Source: Cladopsammia gracilis
Lineage: Eukaryota > Cnidaria > Anthozoa > Scleractinia > Dendrophylliidae
Reading direction: 5' to 3'
Assembly (NCBI GenBank): GCA_022457155.1
Contig: JAJGOT010000421.1
Location: 688,501-752,500, forward strand
Length of the DNA: 64,000 bases
The notes under the pieces are model-generated. The model ran no database searches and was not told the origin of the DNA. It saw only the letters and a program-made list of their open reading frames with translations. Below are positions 60,401-63,371 of this stretch, one piece after another (within the stretch, counting starts at the first letter, position 1; each line of letters opens with the position of its first letter). A program made the position numbers and the translations under genes.

Positions 60401-62380
60401 TCACTCTAGAAAGTTGGTTTACTAACTTAGAACAGACACCACTGAACAGATGCCAACAGCTACCTGCGGCTTACAAACGACTTGTCAACAAAACAGACGA
60501 ACAATAGACTGAACTCACTGACAAATTTGACTAACAATACGACTACAGAAATTACACTAACAATACACGGATCAAAACGCACCTATCACTGACTTGAGTC
60601 TCTACAGCCAATAACATCACGCTTAAACTGACCAATGACAGTTATAACCAGACGTATATCACATCAACTGACCATTCACAATTCACATGACTCTGAAGAT
60701 GACTTCCGCTCAGGTTGTCGAAACGTCAGTCATTGTCAACAACAACAGTTCTTTTCAGAACTACACTCACCTGGACGATCACAAACAACAGACTACTGAT
60801 ACTCCTGGGTTCAAACCATTTACAATAAATTATGTAAACAATGCTTGATCCTTGATATACCTGGACAATACCTTAGAATTGCATTGTGCATCACTACAGG
60901 GCATACTTTCTTGTGTCATCAGCATGCACACAGTCTGAACCACAGTTTACTTTGATAAAATAAGCTCACACCAACAGGTAACCGTAGCAGTACAACAAGT
61001 TACTATATTCTTTTAACCAGACCCTTTGATTTAAATACATGAAACAGTTTTATGTTTTATTTTATAAATACACTGACAGCCAACTAATAAAATCCTACTC
61101 AGTATATTGCATTAATAAAATGATGCTTTTGTACTGTGATATAATATGTAACTACAGGCTGATGAGTCCCATTTAGAACCCTAGTACAAATGTAACTAAC
61201 CTGTCCTAAGCAAAGTAGATATTTTGGGTGGTCACTCACAAGAAGTTCAACTGTAGCTACAATGTTAACCAAATTATTACATTTGTACAGGATACAGTTT
61301 AAATTCTGATTGTGTCCAAGCAAGGATGTTCAATTTTGCTTCTTAAGACAGCAAGAAGAAAATGAAACTAACAAAAATTATAGGTTAAAGTTTAAACAAA
61401 TTATTTCTGTTCTGTTCCATCAAACCAATCAAACTCTCAGCACTACATGCTTAAAAACAATGAGCTTGGTTTTCATTTAGCACGGAAAATATGGAGAAGT
61501 ACCGGCTTCACTGTTCAAAGTTAGTATAAAAAGTCGAAAAAAGTTTCAGAAGTTTTTTTTTGGAACTAACCTTTATTCCAATTGAAAAATTATTGACAAG
61601 AAGACAATCTATGAATCCAAATACAGTTTGTAAACTTCCCAACTTTCCTTGCACATTAACGTTTGCGGCATCAGATTCCGGACACAATTTTCTGGATTTA
61701 CCCTTGAAAGTACTTTCAGATCATTGAATATATTTTCTTATTTCAGCTGATAAATTTCAACTGATGAATTTCAAAGCGCTTATTTTTTGTCACTTTCATT
61801 GAACATGTGAATTTGTGCTTTGTCAGTCAGGTCAGTGGCAGCGACGCATTCCCACGTCATCCGATGAGTGCAATAAGAATAAGTAACTTGATCGGCACAT
61901 AATAACAACAAAGTTATTTCTTTAATAAACGGTTTTCATAGTTATTTTATAAAAGTATTAAAACACATTTTCTATGAGTTTAACGGCGTTTTAAACCCAT
62001 TTGGGATGTTTTGAGAACACAAGAAAAGCTTGTAAATCACGAGGCGCAGGGGAATTATTTACAAGCTTTTCTTCTGTTTTCCCAACATCCCAAGTGAGTT
62101 TATTATGCCGGTAAACTCATAGAAAATGTGTTCTGTTGCTTTAGACTGTATATCTCACAACTTACAATTATAGCAAATTAAACGTTTATAAAACTTACTA
62201 GTTGAACAAGAAAATGCCGTTGTCTGGGAGCAGATTTCAACTCAAGACTGTTTGCTCCCCAGGTGTAACAGCATCACTAAAAAATGATTTGACTTACCCT
62301 CGTTTCAACAGCGCAAGTTCATTAGTTAAGCTTCTACATCTTGCTCTTAAATTTCTCTCGTTTGAACGGATTTCCTCTAG
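14075..62380 (-). CDS. CCDC61: CCDC61 (VFL3-like) gene, 3' part, split over 48 kb
   Basis: Eight exons on the minus strand join in phase through GT-AG sites, apart from one gap near the 3' end: 62298-62380, 56300-56436, 53558-53588, 51673-51723, 51011-51114, 50774-50891, 40722-40800 and 14299-14396. The predicted order is coiled coil (LTNELALLKR), Ser/Arg-rich linker (RSRTPSPA), RFDPTA-YIKEKQRKQQ, further RS-rich stretches and a terminal EIDARLSALQKFM helix. From family knowledge this is the layout of CCDC61, a basal-body and centriole protein needed for ciliary and spindle microtubule anchoring. The XRCC4-like head exons must lie beyond 64000. Phases fail only between 40722 (ends phase 0) and 14396 (starts phase 1), so one or more exons are missing from this model. 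Introns are packed with mobile elements. Orthology is inferred from motifs recalled from the family, not from a search. Confidence 0.8.
14093..14098 (-). promoter_or_regulatory. Polyadenylation signal AATAAA of the CCDC61-like gene
   Basis: On the minus strand, AATAAA lies about 200 nt after the stop codon at 14299-14301, giving a 3' UTR of about 220 nt. No other canonical signal is closer. Confidence 0.6.
14299..14396 (-). CDS. CCDC61: CCDC61-like terminal coding exon
   Basis: The acceptor is a good one (ttttactcttcctttag). Coding begins with 2 nt that complete a codon, then IGNASLNRSAEMMEIDARL, SALQKFMKENMP and TGA. The xEIDARLxALQxFM helix is the conserved C-terminus of CCDC61 as I know the family. 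The preceding exon must end in phase 1, which the exon at 40722-40800 does not. Confidence 0.8.
14808..15872. repeat. 1.1-kb dispersed repeat, copy A
   Basis: It is collinear with 32012-33345: shared blocks include gaaaacataaagctgcaaaa (copy A near 15055), ttgctgcagctcacgctgaa (near 15303) and ttgtgacgtacgtcagt. On the minus strand, 15686-15417 reads a frame containing KIAKTNVFVKLENVAA and TAVNEETLKL, of which the second copy retains most residues despite shifts. Function and class are unknown. It lies in the last intron of the host gene. Confidence 0.7.
15877..16262. repeat. 28-bp minisatellite, about 13 imperfect copies
   Basis: The unit is close to cccctggacagggctgccac followed by aatagaaa. 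Several copies vary in ctggacaagg, ctagacaggg and ctggagacag forms. Long minus-strand frames across it are a by-product of a unit without stops. Confidence 0.9.
16544..16573 (-). CDS. Weak candidate internal exon of the CCDC61-like gene
   Basis: A very strong acceptor (tattgttgtttttcag) precedes 30 nt that, entered in phase 1, read ARSSSESGK and leave in phase 1 at a poor donor (aaaa|gtaccg). That would join in phase to the terminal exon and would fit the Ser-rich character of this region. It cannot be entered directly from the exon at 40722, which ends in phase 0, so another exon would still be needed. Confidence 0.25.
16574..17749. other. Intronic stretch without a supported gene
   Basis: A short inverted pair exists (ctatttgtcttgattt at about 16965 and its complement at about 17532), which suggests an old TIR element of about 0.6-0.9 kb whose ends I cannot fix. 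Several short frames are open but none is recognisable. Confidence 0.4.
17750..17966 (+). repeat. LINE-like 3' tail ending in (ATC)n
   Basis: AT-rich sequence ends in aataaacaaatcatcatcat, a microsatellite tail typical of CR1/L2- or RTE-like LINE 3' ends. No coding part precedes it, so it is strongly 5' truncated. The class is inferred only from the tail. Confidence 0.45.
17970..18708 (+). pseudogene. Penelope-like element relic: C-terminal RT and GIY-YIG nuclease
   Basis: One frame reads ARGYHSEVVTAGQKDSKHQP, another RVVLTYHPKNQDVKKIL, then 18204-18542 carries TNPRDILVHSTF, a Cys-containing linker and the GIY-YIG core as SVIYTIV...VLYIGETG. After a shift near 18510 the end reads AEHLNQPGHDSINNM and stops at about 18708. 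This is the order seen in Penelope-like elements with a C-terminal GIY-YIG endonuclease. Several stops and shifts show it is dead. It is a different lineage from the Penelope copies at 56.5-60.8 kb. Confidence 0.7.
18735..18775. repeat. Short CTCG/CTTGC-type simple repeat
   Basis: The run gcttgctcgctcgctcgttc with neighbouring ttactcactc is low-complexity sequence. Confidence 0.6.
20103..20434 (+). pseudogene. LINE ORF2 endonuclease (EEP-type) N-terminal fragment
   Basis: The frame begins LNIRGFGNEAKQRCVFDF and contains FICLQETLATG with the catalytic Glu, then GGVAILVAENT and IVSVLTELDD, the AP-endonuclease-like start of LINE ORF2. It stops at about 20434. The following GDFNCIEN block (about 20495) is in another frame. 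It is non-functional. Confidence 0.75.
21340..22410 (+). pseudogene. LINE reverse transcriptase remnants, heavily frameshifted
   Basis: Separate frames still show LSCEGFLSLAEIIHAM, then GKTPGSDGLPQEFYAKFW (about 21418-21470), then CGVKQGDPWSPLLYILCAE (about 21990-22045), the active-site block QYADDSTCYVNNI (about 22131-22170) and TKLNVAKSTEAMKLGAW. The order is that of a LINE RT. Many stops and indels separate the blocks. Confidence 0.75.
22677..23125. mobile_element. MITE-like repeat with GGGGGTACT ends
   Basis: The left end is ccggggggacgggggtactt and the right end is tgggagtacccccccccc, which are inverted at the gggggtact core. The interior contains repeated cctattctagac and ccctat..tagac motifs. 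It is inserted in the decayed LINE. Confidence 0.6.
23330..23450. repeat. Tandem GTAACCGGAAATGACTAGCC motifs
   Basis: tgtaaccggaaatgactagc occurs twice, preceded by a variant tgtaaccggaactgacc, with changing spacers. It sits in the 3' region of the decayed LINE. Confidence 0.6.
24442..24577. repeat. Small inverted repeat (hairpin MITE remnant)
   Basis: gtccaagcgatttctgtgat at 24446 pairs with atcacagacatcgtttggac ending near 24573. A G-run of about 10 follows at 24591-24600. Confidence 0.55.
24943..24957 (+). repeat. Left 15-bp target-site duplication of the LINE
   Basis: aagaagtttaattat is repeated exactly at 30405-30419. Confidence 0.9.
25081..25935 (+). CDS. LINE ORF1p, coiled-coil RNA-binding protein
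   Basis: An intact 284-codon frame starts at the first ATG after the 5' UTR. Residues about 40-120 form a coiled coil (LDEVSEKIDKLLTRLGELEA and following heptads). Then comes an L1 ORF1p-like RRM/C-terminal domain: LEAYTRRENLKVFNVPEG, KDIEQIRFERVHCI and PRPVIAKFSFFQDKEYV, then a lysine-rich end. ORF1p of this class trimerises, coats its own RNA and is required for retrotransposition. The initial 20 residues are charged and disordered. No lesion is visible. Confidence 0.85.
   Translation: MGKEDARADSRKRLRESGSQTDGEDEADGHYCEAFSKLDEVSEKIDKLLTRLGELEAMQGRVAELEKENKNLQESLNTAQADIDEINSSSTAMCATLESHAKNLEDLNAKIKYLECRNIRLEAYTRRENLKVFNVPEGRGESTFAEDKLRKVMRDKLKIPEKDIEQIRFERVHCIPARKNTSPGQNVKPRPVIAKFSFFQDKEYVWSFVKNLKNTNISIVNDFPRNIDEIQKTLYPILKKAKQKKQKAYFKVDKLIINGQIYRGEETINLPYYGLIMDTRYSGN
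26227..29975 (+). pseudogene. LINE ORF2: endonuclease plus reverse transcriptase, three lesions
   Basis: 26227-27117 is an EEP endonuclease: SLLSLNVKGLSNF, FLQETHS (catalytic Glu), IGGDFNCPLNP and RTDHSAIYLEF (catalytic Asp-His). A frameshift at about 27060 breaks it. From 27246 the RT runs: KTPGNDGIPVEFY, NWRPISLVNVD, IFIDFEKAFDSVEWEF (first catalytic Asp), GVRQGDPLSPYLF, ILQYADDSTVIL (active site) and SRGLSIYGKITIIKSL. A TAG at 29037-29039 stands where the sister copy has Trp, and there is a TAA at 29145-29147. The frame then continues to 29975 with CSFCSSESETLYHFLYLC, a zinc-finger-like tail. Active-site residues are all present, so it decayed only after insertion. Confidence 0.9.
30405..30419 (+). 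repeat. Right 15-bp target-site duplication of the LINE
   Basis: Exact copy of aagaagtttaattat at 24943-24957. Confidence 0.9.
30447..30488. repeat. (AAAT)n microsatellite
   Basis: About ten uninterrupted AAAT units just beyond the LINE. A second, shorter run of the same unit is at 38879-38903. Confidence 0.9.
30489..30960. repeat. Degenerate tandem repeat, period roughly 80-90 bp
   Basis: Motifs of the type gttcaataa...cgcc...gagccactaaaa recur at about 30495, 30600, 30675, 30800 and 30880 with strong divergence. The block gaaactttcaatcgctggca just left of the LINE (24910) belongs to the same series, so the LINE landed inside it. Confidence 0.45.
31524..31622 (+). tRNA. tRNA-Leu-like pseudogene or SINE head with pol III terminator
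   Basis: tagtcgagtgg (31532-31542) fits an A box and aagttcaagtcac (31586-31598) a B box. ggaggcgcaagttcaag resembles the long variable arm and T arm of tRNA-Leu. A T-run at 31609-31620 would terminate pol III. The acceptor ends do not pair, so this is a relic rather than a working tRNA. Confidence 0.5.
32012..33345. repeat. 1.3-kb dispersed repeat, copy B
   Basis: Collinear with copy A (14808-15872). It begins in a palindrome, gcgggccgta..tacggcccgc (32037-32064), and contains gaaaacataaagctgcaaaa near 32400 and ttgctgcagctcacgctgaa near 32660. Near its right end lies a perfect stem ttatggcccaagcgc / gcgcttgggccataa with loop gaa (33251-33283). The minus-strand frame of copy A is present but shifted. 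Confidence 0.7.
33478..33690. mobile_element. Miniature Penelope-derived foldback
   Basis: gtgtagttatgaaaagaact with gttgttgttg at the left is inverted at the right as caacaacaac and agttcttttcagaactacac. The interior gacgtttcgacaacctgagc and catcttcagagtcatgtgaa are the terminal sequences of the Penelope-like copies at 56.5-60.8 kb. It contains the termini only, without any coding part. Confidence 0.7.
33713..36794. mobile_element. 3.1-kb foldback element with pogo-like core
   Basis: The left half (33713 to about 35170) and right half (about 35270 to 36794) are reverse complements over about 1.45 kb: cagagcttactgccttgaac near 33718 pairs with gttcaaggcagtaagctctg near 36771, and ggtagctcgccatgatacat near 33943 with its complement near 36560. 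The centre is about 100 bp and unpaired. There is no transposase. A TIR unit bounded by TA (34957-35489) forms its core. Frames within it mirror the arms and are not genes. Confidence 0.8.
34957..35489. mobile_element. pogo/Tigger-like MITE core (TA flanks)
   Basis: The ends read TA-CAATTAACTCCCGCC at the left and, inverted, TA-CAGTCAACTCCCGCC at the right, followed by gcggacacctcgctattacg-type text. TA flanks and CAGT ends are usual for pogo-like mariner relatives. That family assignment is inferred. Confidence 0.5.
36886..36951. repeat. (TA)n microsatellite
   Basis: Runs of tatatata interrupted by cg and gc, at the left boundary of the repeat at 36952-37745. Confidence 0.9.
36952..37745 (+). 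repeat. 0.8-kb dispersed repeat, copy 1
   Basis: Similar in inverted orientation to 61290-62145: ggtaaactcatagaaaatgt, then aacttgatcggcac-type text, ggacacaattttctggattt and ttattccaattgaaaaat are shared in order. The left side is cut by the TA microsatellite. Confidence 0.7.
37787..38483. mobile_element. MITE of 697 bp with TTAA target duplication
   Basis: TTAA at 37783-37786 and 38484-38487 flanks inverted ends ggcgctgttacacggtgcaa and (inverted) ggcgctgttacacgatgcag, continuing as gcaacttgtctcgcaacggc on both sides. TTAA targets are used by piggyBac and Kolobok; the GG start favours Kolobok-like, but this is inference. The short frames inside are palindrome products. Confidence 0.8.
38488..40095. 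other. Intronic stretch without a supported gene
   Basis: It holds an (AAAT)n run at 38879-38903 and otherwise unique-looking AT-rich sequence. A 22-nt phase-compatible splice candidate at 38651-38672 is too short to trust. Confidence 0.4.
40100..40516. mobile_element. MITE of 417 bp with TTAA target duplication
   Basis: TTAA at 40096-40099 and 40517-40520. The ends gggaaggtttcacggttcgg / cgcatgcgc and inverted agggagggtttcacagttcg / gcgcatgtgc agree apart from one base of length. Confidence 0.75.
40722..40800 (-). CDS. CCDC61: CCDC61-like exon, Lys/Ser-rich
   Basis: The acceptor is tgttgcattgccctag and the donor atg|gtatgg. One nt completes the codon left open by the exon at 50774 (phase 2), then 26 codons read PTKGSTGKRKTGSKKSSLYS and PGDSDM and end in phase 0. 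The composition fits the basic, Ser-rich linker before the C-terminal helix. It is less conserved than the neighbouring exons, so support rests mainly on splice sites and phase. Confidence 0.6.
41143..41864. mobile_element. TIR element of 722 bp (GGCCCAGTTCAAACG ends)
   Basis: The ends ggcccagttcaaacgtcgaa and cttttcatgtgccgaaccta are inverted at the right side almost without change. Internal copies of the same text occur at about 41310 and 41740, so the element has doubled subtermini. No target duplication was found. Confidence 0.7.
42213..42217 (+). repeat. Left 5-bp TSD of copia element (TAGTG)
   Basis: TAGTG recurs directly after the 3' LTR at 46931-46935. Confidence 0.9.
42218..42546 (+). 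repeat. 5' LTR of copia element
   Basis: It begins TGTTGAGGAAG and ends TTTTAACA (TG...CA). It contains an extra TTTG at about 42290 relative to the 3' LTR. Confidence 0.95.
42547..42560 (+). promoter_or_regulatory. Primer-binding site for initiator tRNA-Met half molecule
   Basis: GGTTATGGGCCCAG directly after the LTR is complementary to the anticodon stem-loop of initiator tRNA-Met rather than to a tRNA 3' end. This is the half-tRNA priming mode known for Drosophila copia. Confidence 0.8.
42680..46582 (+). pseudogene. Copia gag-pol polyprotein with three 1-nt deletions
   Basis: The start at 42680 is the first ATG that opens the gag frame (LNGSNYPTWKVQC). Domains in order: gag with zinc knuckle CHHCGKFGHIRLNC (about 43327), protease WIVDSGAPCHMC (about 43545), integrase HHCC zinc site (HRRYGHLG...CESC) and core with RTDNGGEY and PQQNGVAERMNRTL, reverse transcriptase (FKARLVAQGFSQ, HQVDVTTAFLNGEL, active site AVHVDDLVLA) and RNase H (GFSDADWGGDPDDRKSTSGY, EDNQSAICLAKNP, ADALTK). 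Single missing bases at about 44719, 45430 and 46218 shift the frame each time; otherwise there are no internal stops. All catalytic residues I can check are present. Sequencing error is an alternative to true decay. Confidence 0.9.
46593..46605 (+). promoter_or_regulatory. Polypurine tract before 3' LTR
   Basis: gagtgagaaggag, almost all purine, ends one base before the LTR start and would prime plus-strand synthesis. Confidence 0.75.
46606..46930 (+). repeat. 3' LTR of copia element
   Basis: 325 bp, TGTTGAGG...TTTTAACA, nearly identical to the 5' LTR. The TSD TAGTG follows at 46931-46935. Confidence 0.95.
47130..47293. mobile_element. MITE of 164 bp with TTAA target duplication
   Basis: TTAA at 47126-47129 and 47294-47297. 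The inverted ends are aggcccatgttcacccaata and (inverted) aggcccatgttcacccaatc, with tgctttgcgcgc following. It is nested in the left arm of the 42165-50392 element. Confidence 0.85.
47430..48519. other. Interior of the large TIR element; no supported gene
   Basis: Frames of 60-80 codons exist in several phases but none has recognisable motifs, and codon patterns change from frame to frame. Confidence 0.4.
48520..48990 (-). repeat. 5' fragment of the LINE family seen at 19372
   Basis: On the minus strand it matches 19385-19800: ctccatactcatagaaccta-type text, ttttcatggtcatggctagc, gcggtttgctactcaagaca and aatgcggggagatgttt occur in the same order. Only the 5' UTR and start of the body are present. 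Confidence 0.7.
49033..49223. mobile_element. MITE of 191 bp (CAAYAGGCCATTTGCACGATGAC ends)
   Basis: caataggccatttgcacgat at the left and its inverted copy atcgtgcaaatggcctgttg at the right continue as gacgtcatttgactactac on both sides. Target duplication unclear. Confidence 0.75.
49515..49993. mobile_element. Foldback MITE of 0.48 kb
   Basis: The arms of about 210 bp are inverted: atggaaactacatggcgttc at 49515 pairs with gatgtagattccat near 49993, and cgtgaaatttcacttccggt near 49599 with accggaagtgaaatttcacg near 49886. The unpaired centre (about 49715-49790) holds an ATG followed by VLLRCVVYGCSNTHQKS. Confidence 0.75.
50525..50706. mobile_element. MITE of 182 bp (GGGCTGGTTTTCACTA ends)
   Basis: gggctggttttcactactgc and inverted gggctggttttcactagcgc, both followed by ataagcataagcaca. 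Flanking triplets are TTA and TCA, close to a 3-bp Harbinger-type target. Confidence 0.75.
50774..50891 (-). CDS. CCDC61: CCDC61-like exon, Ser-rich
   Basis: The acceptor is excellent (ttgttttcatcctttgtag) and the donor is gag|gtatgc. Two nt complete a Gly codon from the previous exon, then 38 codons read GRLRRTSSNASLGSRRSSQS, SVDRDNMSD and HLKPRRVKT, with 2 nt left over. The RS/SSVD pattern matches the Ser-rich part of CCDC61 between its RFDPTA segment and C-terminal helix. It is probably disordered and a phosphorylation target (inference). Confidence 0.8.
51011..51114 (-). CDS. CCDC61: CCDC61-like exon, RS-rich
   Basis: Acceptor tctttatttcacaaaaag, donor cgg|gtaagg. One nt completes a Gly codon, then 34 codons read RRRRSRSNGSGTRARSRS, LSADRLPHKESRSHAWS, ending in phase 1. 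The phase fits both neighbours (51673-51723 upstream, 50774-50891 downstream), with an intron of only 119 bp to the latter. Confidence 0.8.
51673..51723 (-). CDS. CCDC61: CCDC61-like 51-nt exon (YIKEKQRKQQ)
   Basis: Acceptor caatttaatag, donor agagg|gtctgt. One nt completes the Ala of RFDPTA, followed by YIKEKQRKQQEMDEAR and 2 nt over. Directly continuing RFDPTA with aromatic-x-K and a basic, Gln-rich helix is the conserved signature of CCDC61. The donor is weak, but phase on both sides agrees. Confidence 0.8.
51724..53557. other. Intron of the CCDC61-like gene; no other gene seen
   Basis: A GC-richer patch at 52170-52270 and 52490-52620 breaks the AT-rich background, without a supported frame or repeat boundary. 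Confidence 0.45.
53558..53588 (-). CDS. CCDC61: CCDC61-like 31-nt microexon (RFDPTA)
   Basis: The acceptor is strong (ttgtcgcatcttttcag) and the donor is ggc|gtatcc. Two nt complete an Ala codon from exon 56300-56436, then GRVPRFDPT and 2 nt of the next Ala. PRFDPTA(Y/F) is the most conserved short motif of CCDC61 outside the head domain, and both junction phases agree. It is too short for automatic gene finders. Confidence 0.85.
53722..54453. mobile_element. Foldback element of 0.73 kb
   Basis: The arms of about 120 bp are inverted: cgataaaagagcccgacgtt at 53737 pairs with the complement near 54430, and gagatcgcatatttaattta near 54360 with its complement near 53795. The interior (53843-54290) starts actcatgcgcgaag and ends gcgcatgagtataggcttct with ggagcctcttgttt, text related to 5928-5965. 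Confidence 0.7.
55104..55538. mobile_element. pogo/mariner-like MITE of 435 bp, TA target
   Basis: TA flanks (55102-55103, 55539-55540). Perfect ends cagtaaaaacccgcaagtaa and inverted cagtaaaaacccgcaagtaa, followed by gaacct on both sides. Internal motifs aagaacctrtt.agcct are repeated. Confidence 0.8.
55615..56113. mobile_element. pogo-like MITE of 0.5 kb, TA target
   Basis: The ends tagtgaactctctctaa and inverted cagtcaactctctcaaa are flanked by TA. A second palindrome is nested at 55940-56051. Confidence 0.7.
55940..56051. mobile_element. 112-bp palindrome nested in the pogo-like MITE
   Basis: actattatagcgctcaag with gcgtgatatcgcc at the left pairs with ggcgatatcacgc and gcgctataatagt at the right; the loop is gccgattcagcctacggcct plus the inverted cgtcggc. 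Confidence 0.75.
56300..56436 (-). CDS. CCDC61: CCDC61-like exon, Ser/Arg-rich
   Basis: Acceptor atgttattaacttag and a near-consensus donor cag|gtaggt. One nt completes the Gly from exon 62298-62380 (gg+c), then 45 codons read PRSSPAQSSSSASRGDRASR, RSISQERRQPSKQTS and VMRSRTPSPA, with 1 nt over. The phase joins exactly to the 31-nt exon. The stretch is low-complexity, basic and probably unstructured, as in the CCDC61 linker after the coiled coil. Confidence 0.85.
56548..57917 (-). mobile_element. Penelope-like element copy, minus strand, internally deleted
   Basis: On the minus strand 57917-57452 reads upstream RT segments (RIPTEAIVSSVETALSRQR, ILPADKKRVTVVMDKTDYY, PPKLYGLPKLHKP). It then jumps at about 57450 to the C-terminal region shared with the plus copy (RAQLVCDSPDSL...), omitting the RT core, and continues through GIY-YIG to the terminal repeat ending near 56548. 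The shared part is almost identical to 59880-60795. Confidence 0.85.
57918..57975 (+). pseudogene. N-terminal scrap of a plus-strand Penelope-like copy
   Basis: The plus strand reads LDETENRVLSYGLKHSVTP, which is the segment that precedes the RIPTEAIV region in Penelope-like proteins. It abuts the minus copy head to head and is cut by the LINE at about 57976. Confidence 0.6.
57976..59565 (+). mobile_element. LINE with internal EN-to-C-terminus deletion
   Basis: It starts with an AT-rich 5' part, then endonuclease beginning at 58174 (MDFKIASVNVRGLGDKTKRR; after a shift FIQEAHCTEDN and QAGVAILL). At about 58380 it passes directly into the ORF2 C-terminal region (58341-59339). The 3' UTR ends with aataaaggttgtaat and an A-run at 59555-59565. 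RT is entirely missing. Confidence 0.8.
58385..59339 (+). pseudogene. LINE ORF2 C-terminal region with zinc-finger-like motif
   Basis: The frame reads ETLEAWSEIIFESEV, PLWYNSLIRMGNRPVFFREW, then FLHRRLSTNDFLKKIGLV and CTFCQAEKEKLIHLFWQC, the Cys/His motif near the end of LINE ORF2, and stops at 59337-59339. The preceding endonuclease is in another frame and the RT is deleted, so it cannot act. It differs clearly from the LINE families at 9.9-12 kb and 25-30 kb. Confidence 0.75.
59566..60399 (+). pseudogene. Penelope-like RT C-terminus plus GIY-YIG endonuclease
   Basis: The frame opens EEALATYKQTVPLWLRYVDD with the RT active site YVDD, then FTREVEENGMIPFLDCLVSR and TVYRKPTHTDRLL (RT thumb side). 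A Cys-containing linker follows and the GIY-YIG core as GAVYKIKCCDC..SYIGETGRNLNIRLTEHKRA, HIAEHHLRTNH, stop at 60397-60399. The catalytic pattern is complete at this end, and no stop interrupts it, but the RT N-terminal two thirds are missing. The protein family copies RNA at exposed 3' ends and cuts DNA with the GIY-YIG nuclease. Confidence 0.85.
59566..60795 (+). mobile_element. Penelope-like element copy, plus strand, 3' half
   Basis: It begins directly after the LINE A-run within the RT domain and runs through GIY-YIG to the terminal repeat (caggttgtcgaaacgtcagt, caacaacaacagttcttttc, agaactacac). Its 3' 0.9 kb is an inverted near-identical copy of 56559-57443. Confidence 0.85.
60796..61289. 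other. Intronic stretch, no gene seen
   Basis: AT-rich sequence without a supported frame or repeat boundary, between the Penelope copy and the 0.8-kb repeat. Confidence 0.45.
61290..62145 (-). repeat. 0.8-kb dispersed repeat, copy 2, with foldback end
   Basis: It matches 36952-37745 in reverse orientation. Its right end (about 61930-62145) is itself a palindrome: gggatgttttgagaacac..aagaaaagcttgtaaat pairs with atttacaagcttttctt..aacatccc around a 16-nt loop near 62045. Copy 1 has only one side of this palindrome. Confidence 0.7.
62298..62380 (-). CDS. CCDC61: CCDC61-like coiled-coil exon (most 5' exon in window)
   Basis: The acceptor is caatgatttattttatag and the donor is consensus agg|gtaagt. 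It enters in phase 0 and reads LEEIRSNERNLRARC, RSLTNELALLKR, leaving 2 nt. The heptad pattern and the RCRxLTxELALLKRG ending correspond to the end of the CCDC61 coiled coil. I found no earlier exon up to 64000. Confidence 0.85.
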
Positions 62381-62462
62381 CTATAAAATAAATCATTGAT
62401 CAGCCGGTCATGGAAGATAATTATATCATCTTTATAGAAAACTGCAACAAATCACTATCACA

Positions 62463-62880
62463 TACAGTGGAACCTCACCTTATGACTACCCCCAGTAGGA
62501 TGGATGGTGGATAGGATGGTAGACAAGATATTCAAAGTTCTTTAATACAATTCCACATGCAAAACTACCAATTACCACAGTCTTATAATATTGAAGTGTA
62601 TTTAACATGCAGTAGTAATGAAGTAGAATAACATTATTTAATTTTATAAGTTCACTATCACATACAGTAGAACCCCACTTTATGACTACCCCTACTAGGA
62701 TGGATGGATGGGTGGATGGATGGACGGACGGACGGGTGGATGGAAGGTGGATAGGATGGATGGATGGATGGATGGTGGATAGGATGGATGGATGGACGGT
62801 GGATAGGATGGTAGACAAGATATTCAATGTTGTTTACTACAACTACTGGCTACCACAGACTTATAATATTAAAGTGTATA
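62463..62880. repeat. Tandem duplication of about 200 bp with pogo-like end and GGAT tract
   Basis: tatcacatacagtggaacct at 62457 recurs as tatcacatacagtagaaccc at 62658. Each is followed by ttatgactacccc, a GGATG tract, aggatggtagacaagatatt and ttataatatt. CAGTRGAACC is reminiscent of a pogo-like terminus. Confidence 0.75.
62697..62816. repeat. (GGAT)n-type microsatellite
   Basis: ggatggatggatgggtggat and related permutations with a few ggac variants. Long frames on both strands arise from this repeat. Confidence 0.9.
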
Positions 62881-63371
62881 CTATAAAGCAGCCATTTAAT
62901 AATTTAGAACAAGAACACTATTCTTGGCTTGCACATGACGTCATAAAAATTCAAAAATCTAAACTTTACATTCTGCAAAGGTGTTTCTAACATGGTCTGT
63001 AGATACCAGTGTTCCATTCTTCAAAAAAAGTTTCAGGATTTCACGATGTTTTGCTTCCGGTTTGTAAAGGTTTTAAATGTGTCACGCAAATCGTCACGCT
63101 ATTTCAGATAAGCCGTGAAAATAAACAAAATTTAACCAGAAGAAAGTTATTTTTGCATTATAGATGTTTATAAGCCGATTTAATCTAACTTATAGTGAAT
63201 CCAATCTTTTGTGATGAGATTTTTTGCGTAATTATGACTTTGAGGGTTTGGCCGCCATGTTGGTGCACCAAAGTGGTACACCAAGACGGCCGCTCCATAC
63301 ATTTTCACTAAAAATGTCTAATACTTGTTTGCCTATAACTCTTGAACGAAATGCTCTGGCACTTCAATACA

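Noticed and set aside
62486..62990. Frames rich in HPSIHP or [10 protein letters not shown]
   Set aside because: They are translations of the GGAT-type microsatellite.
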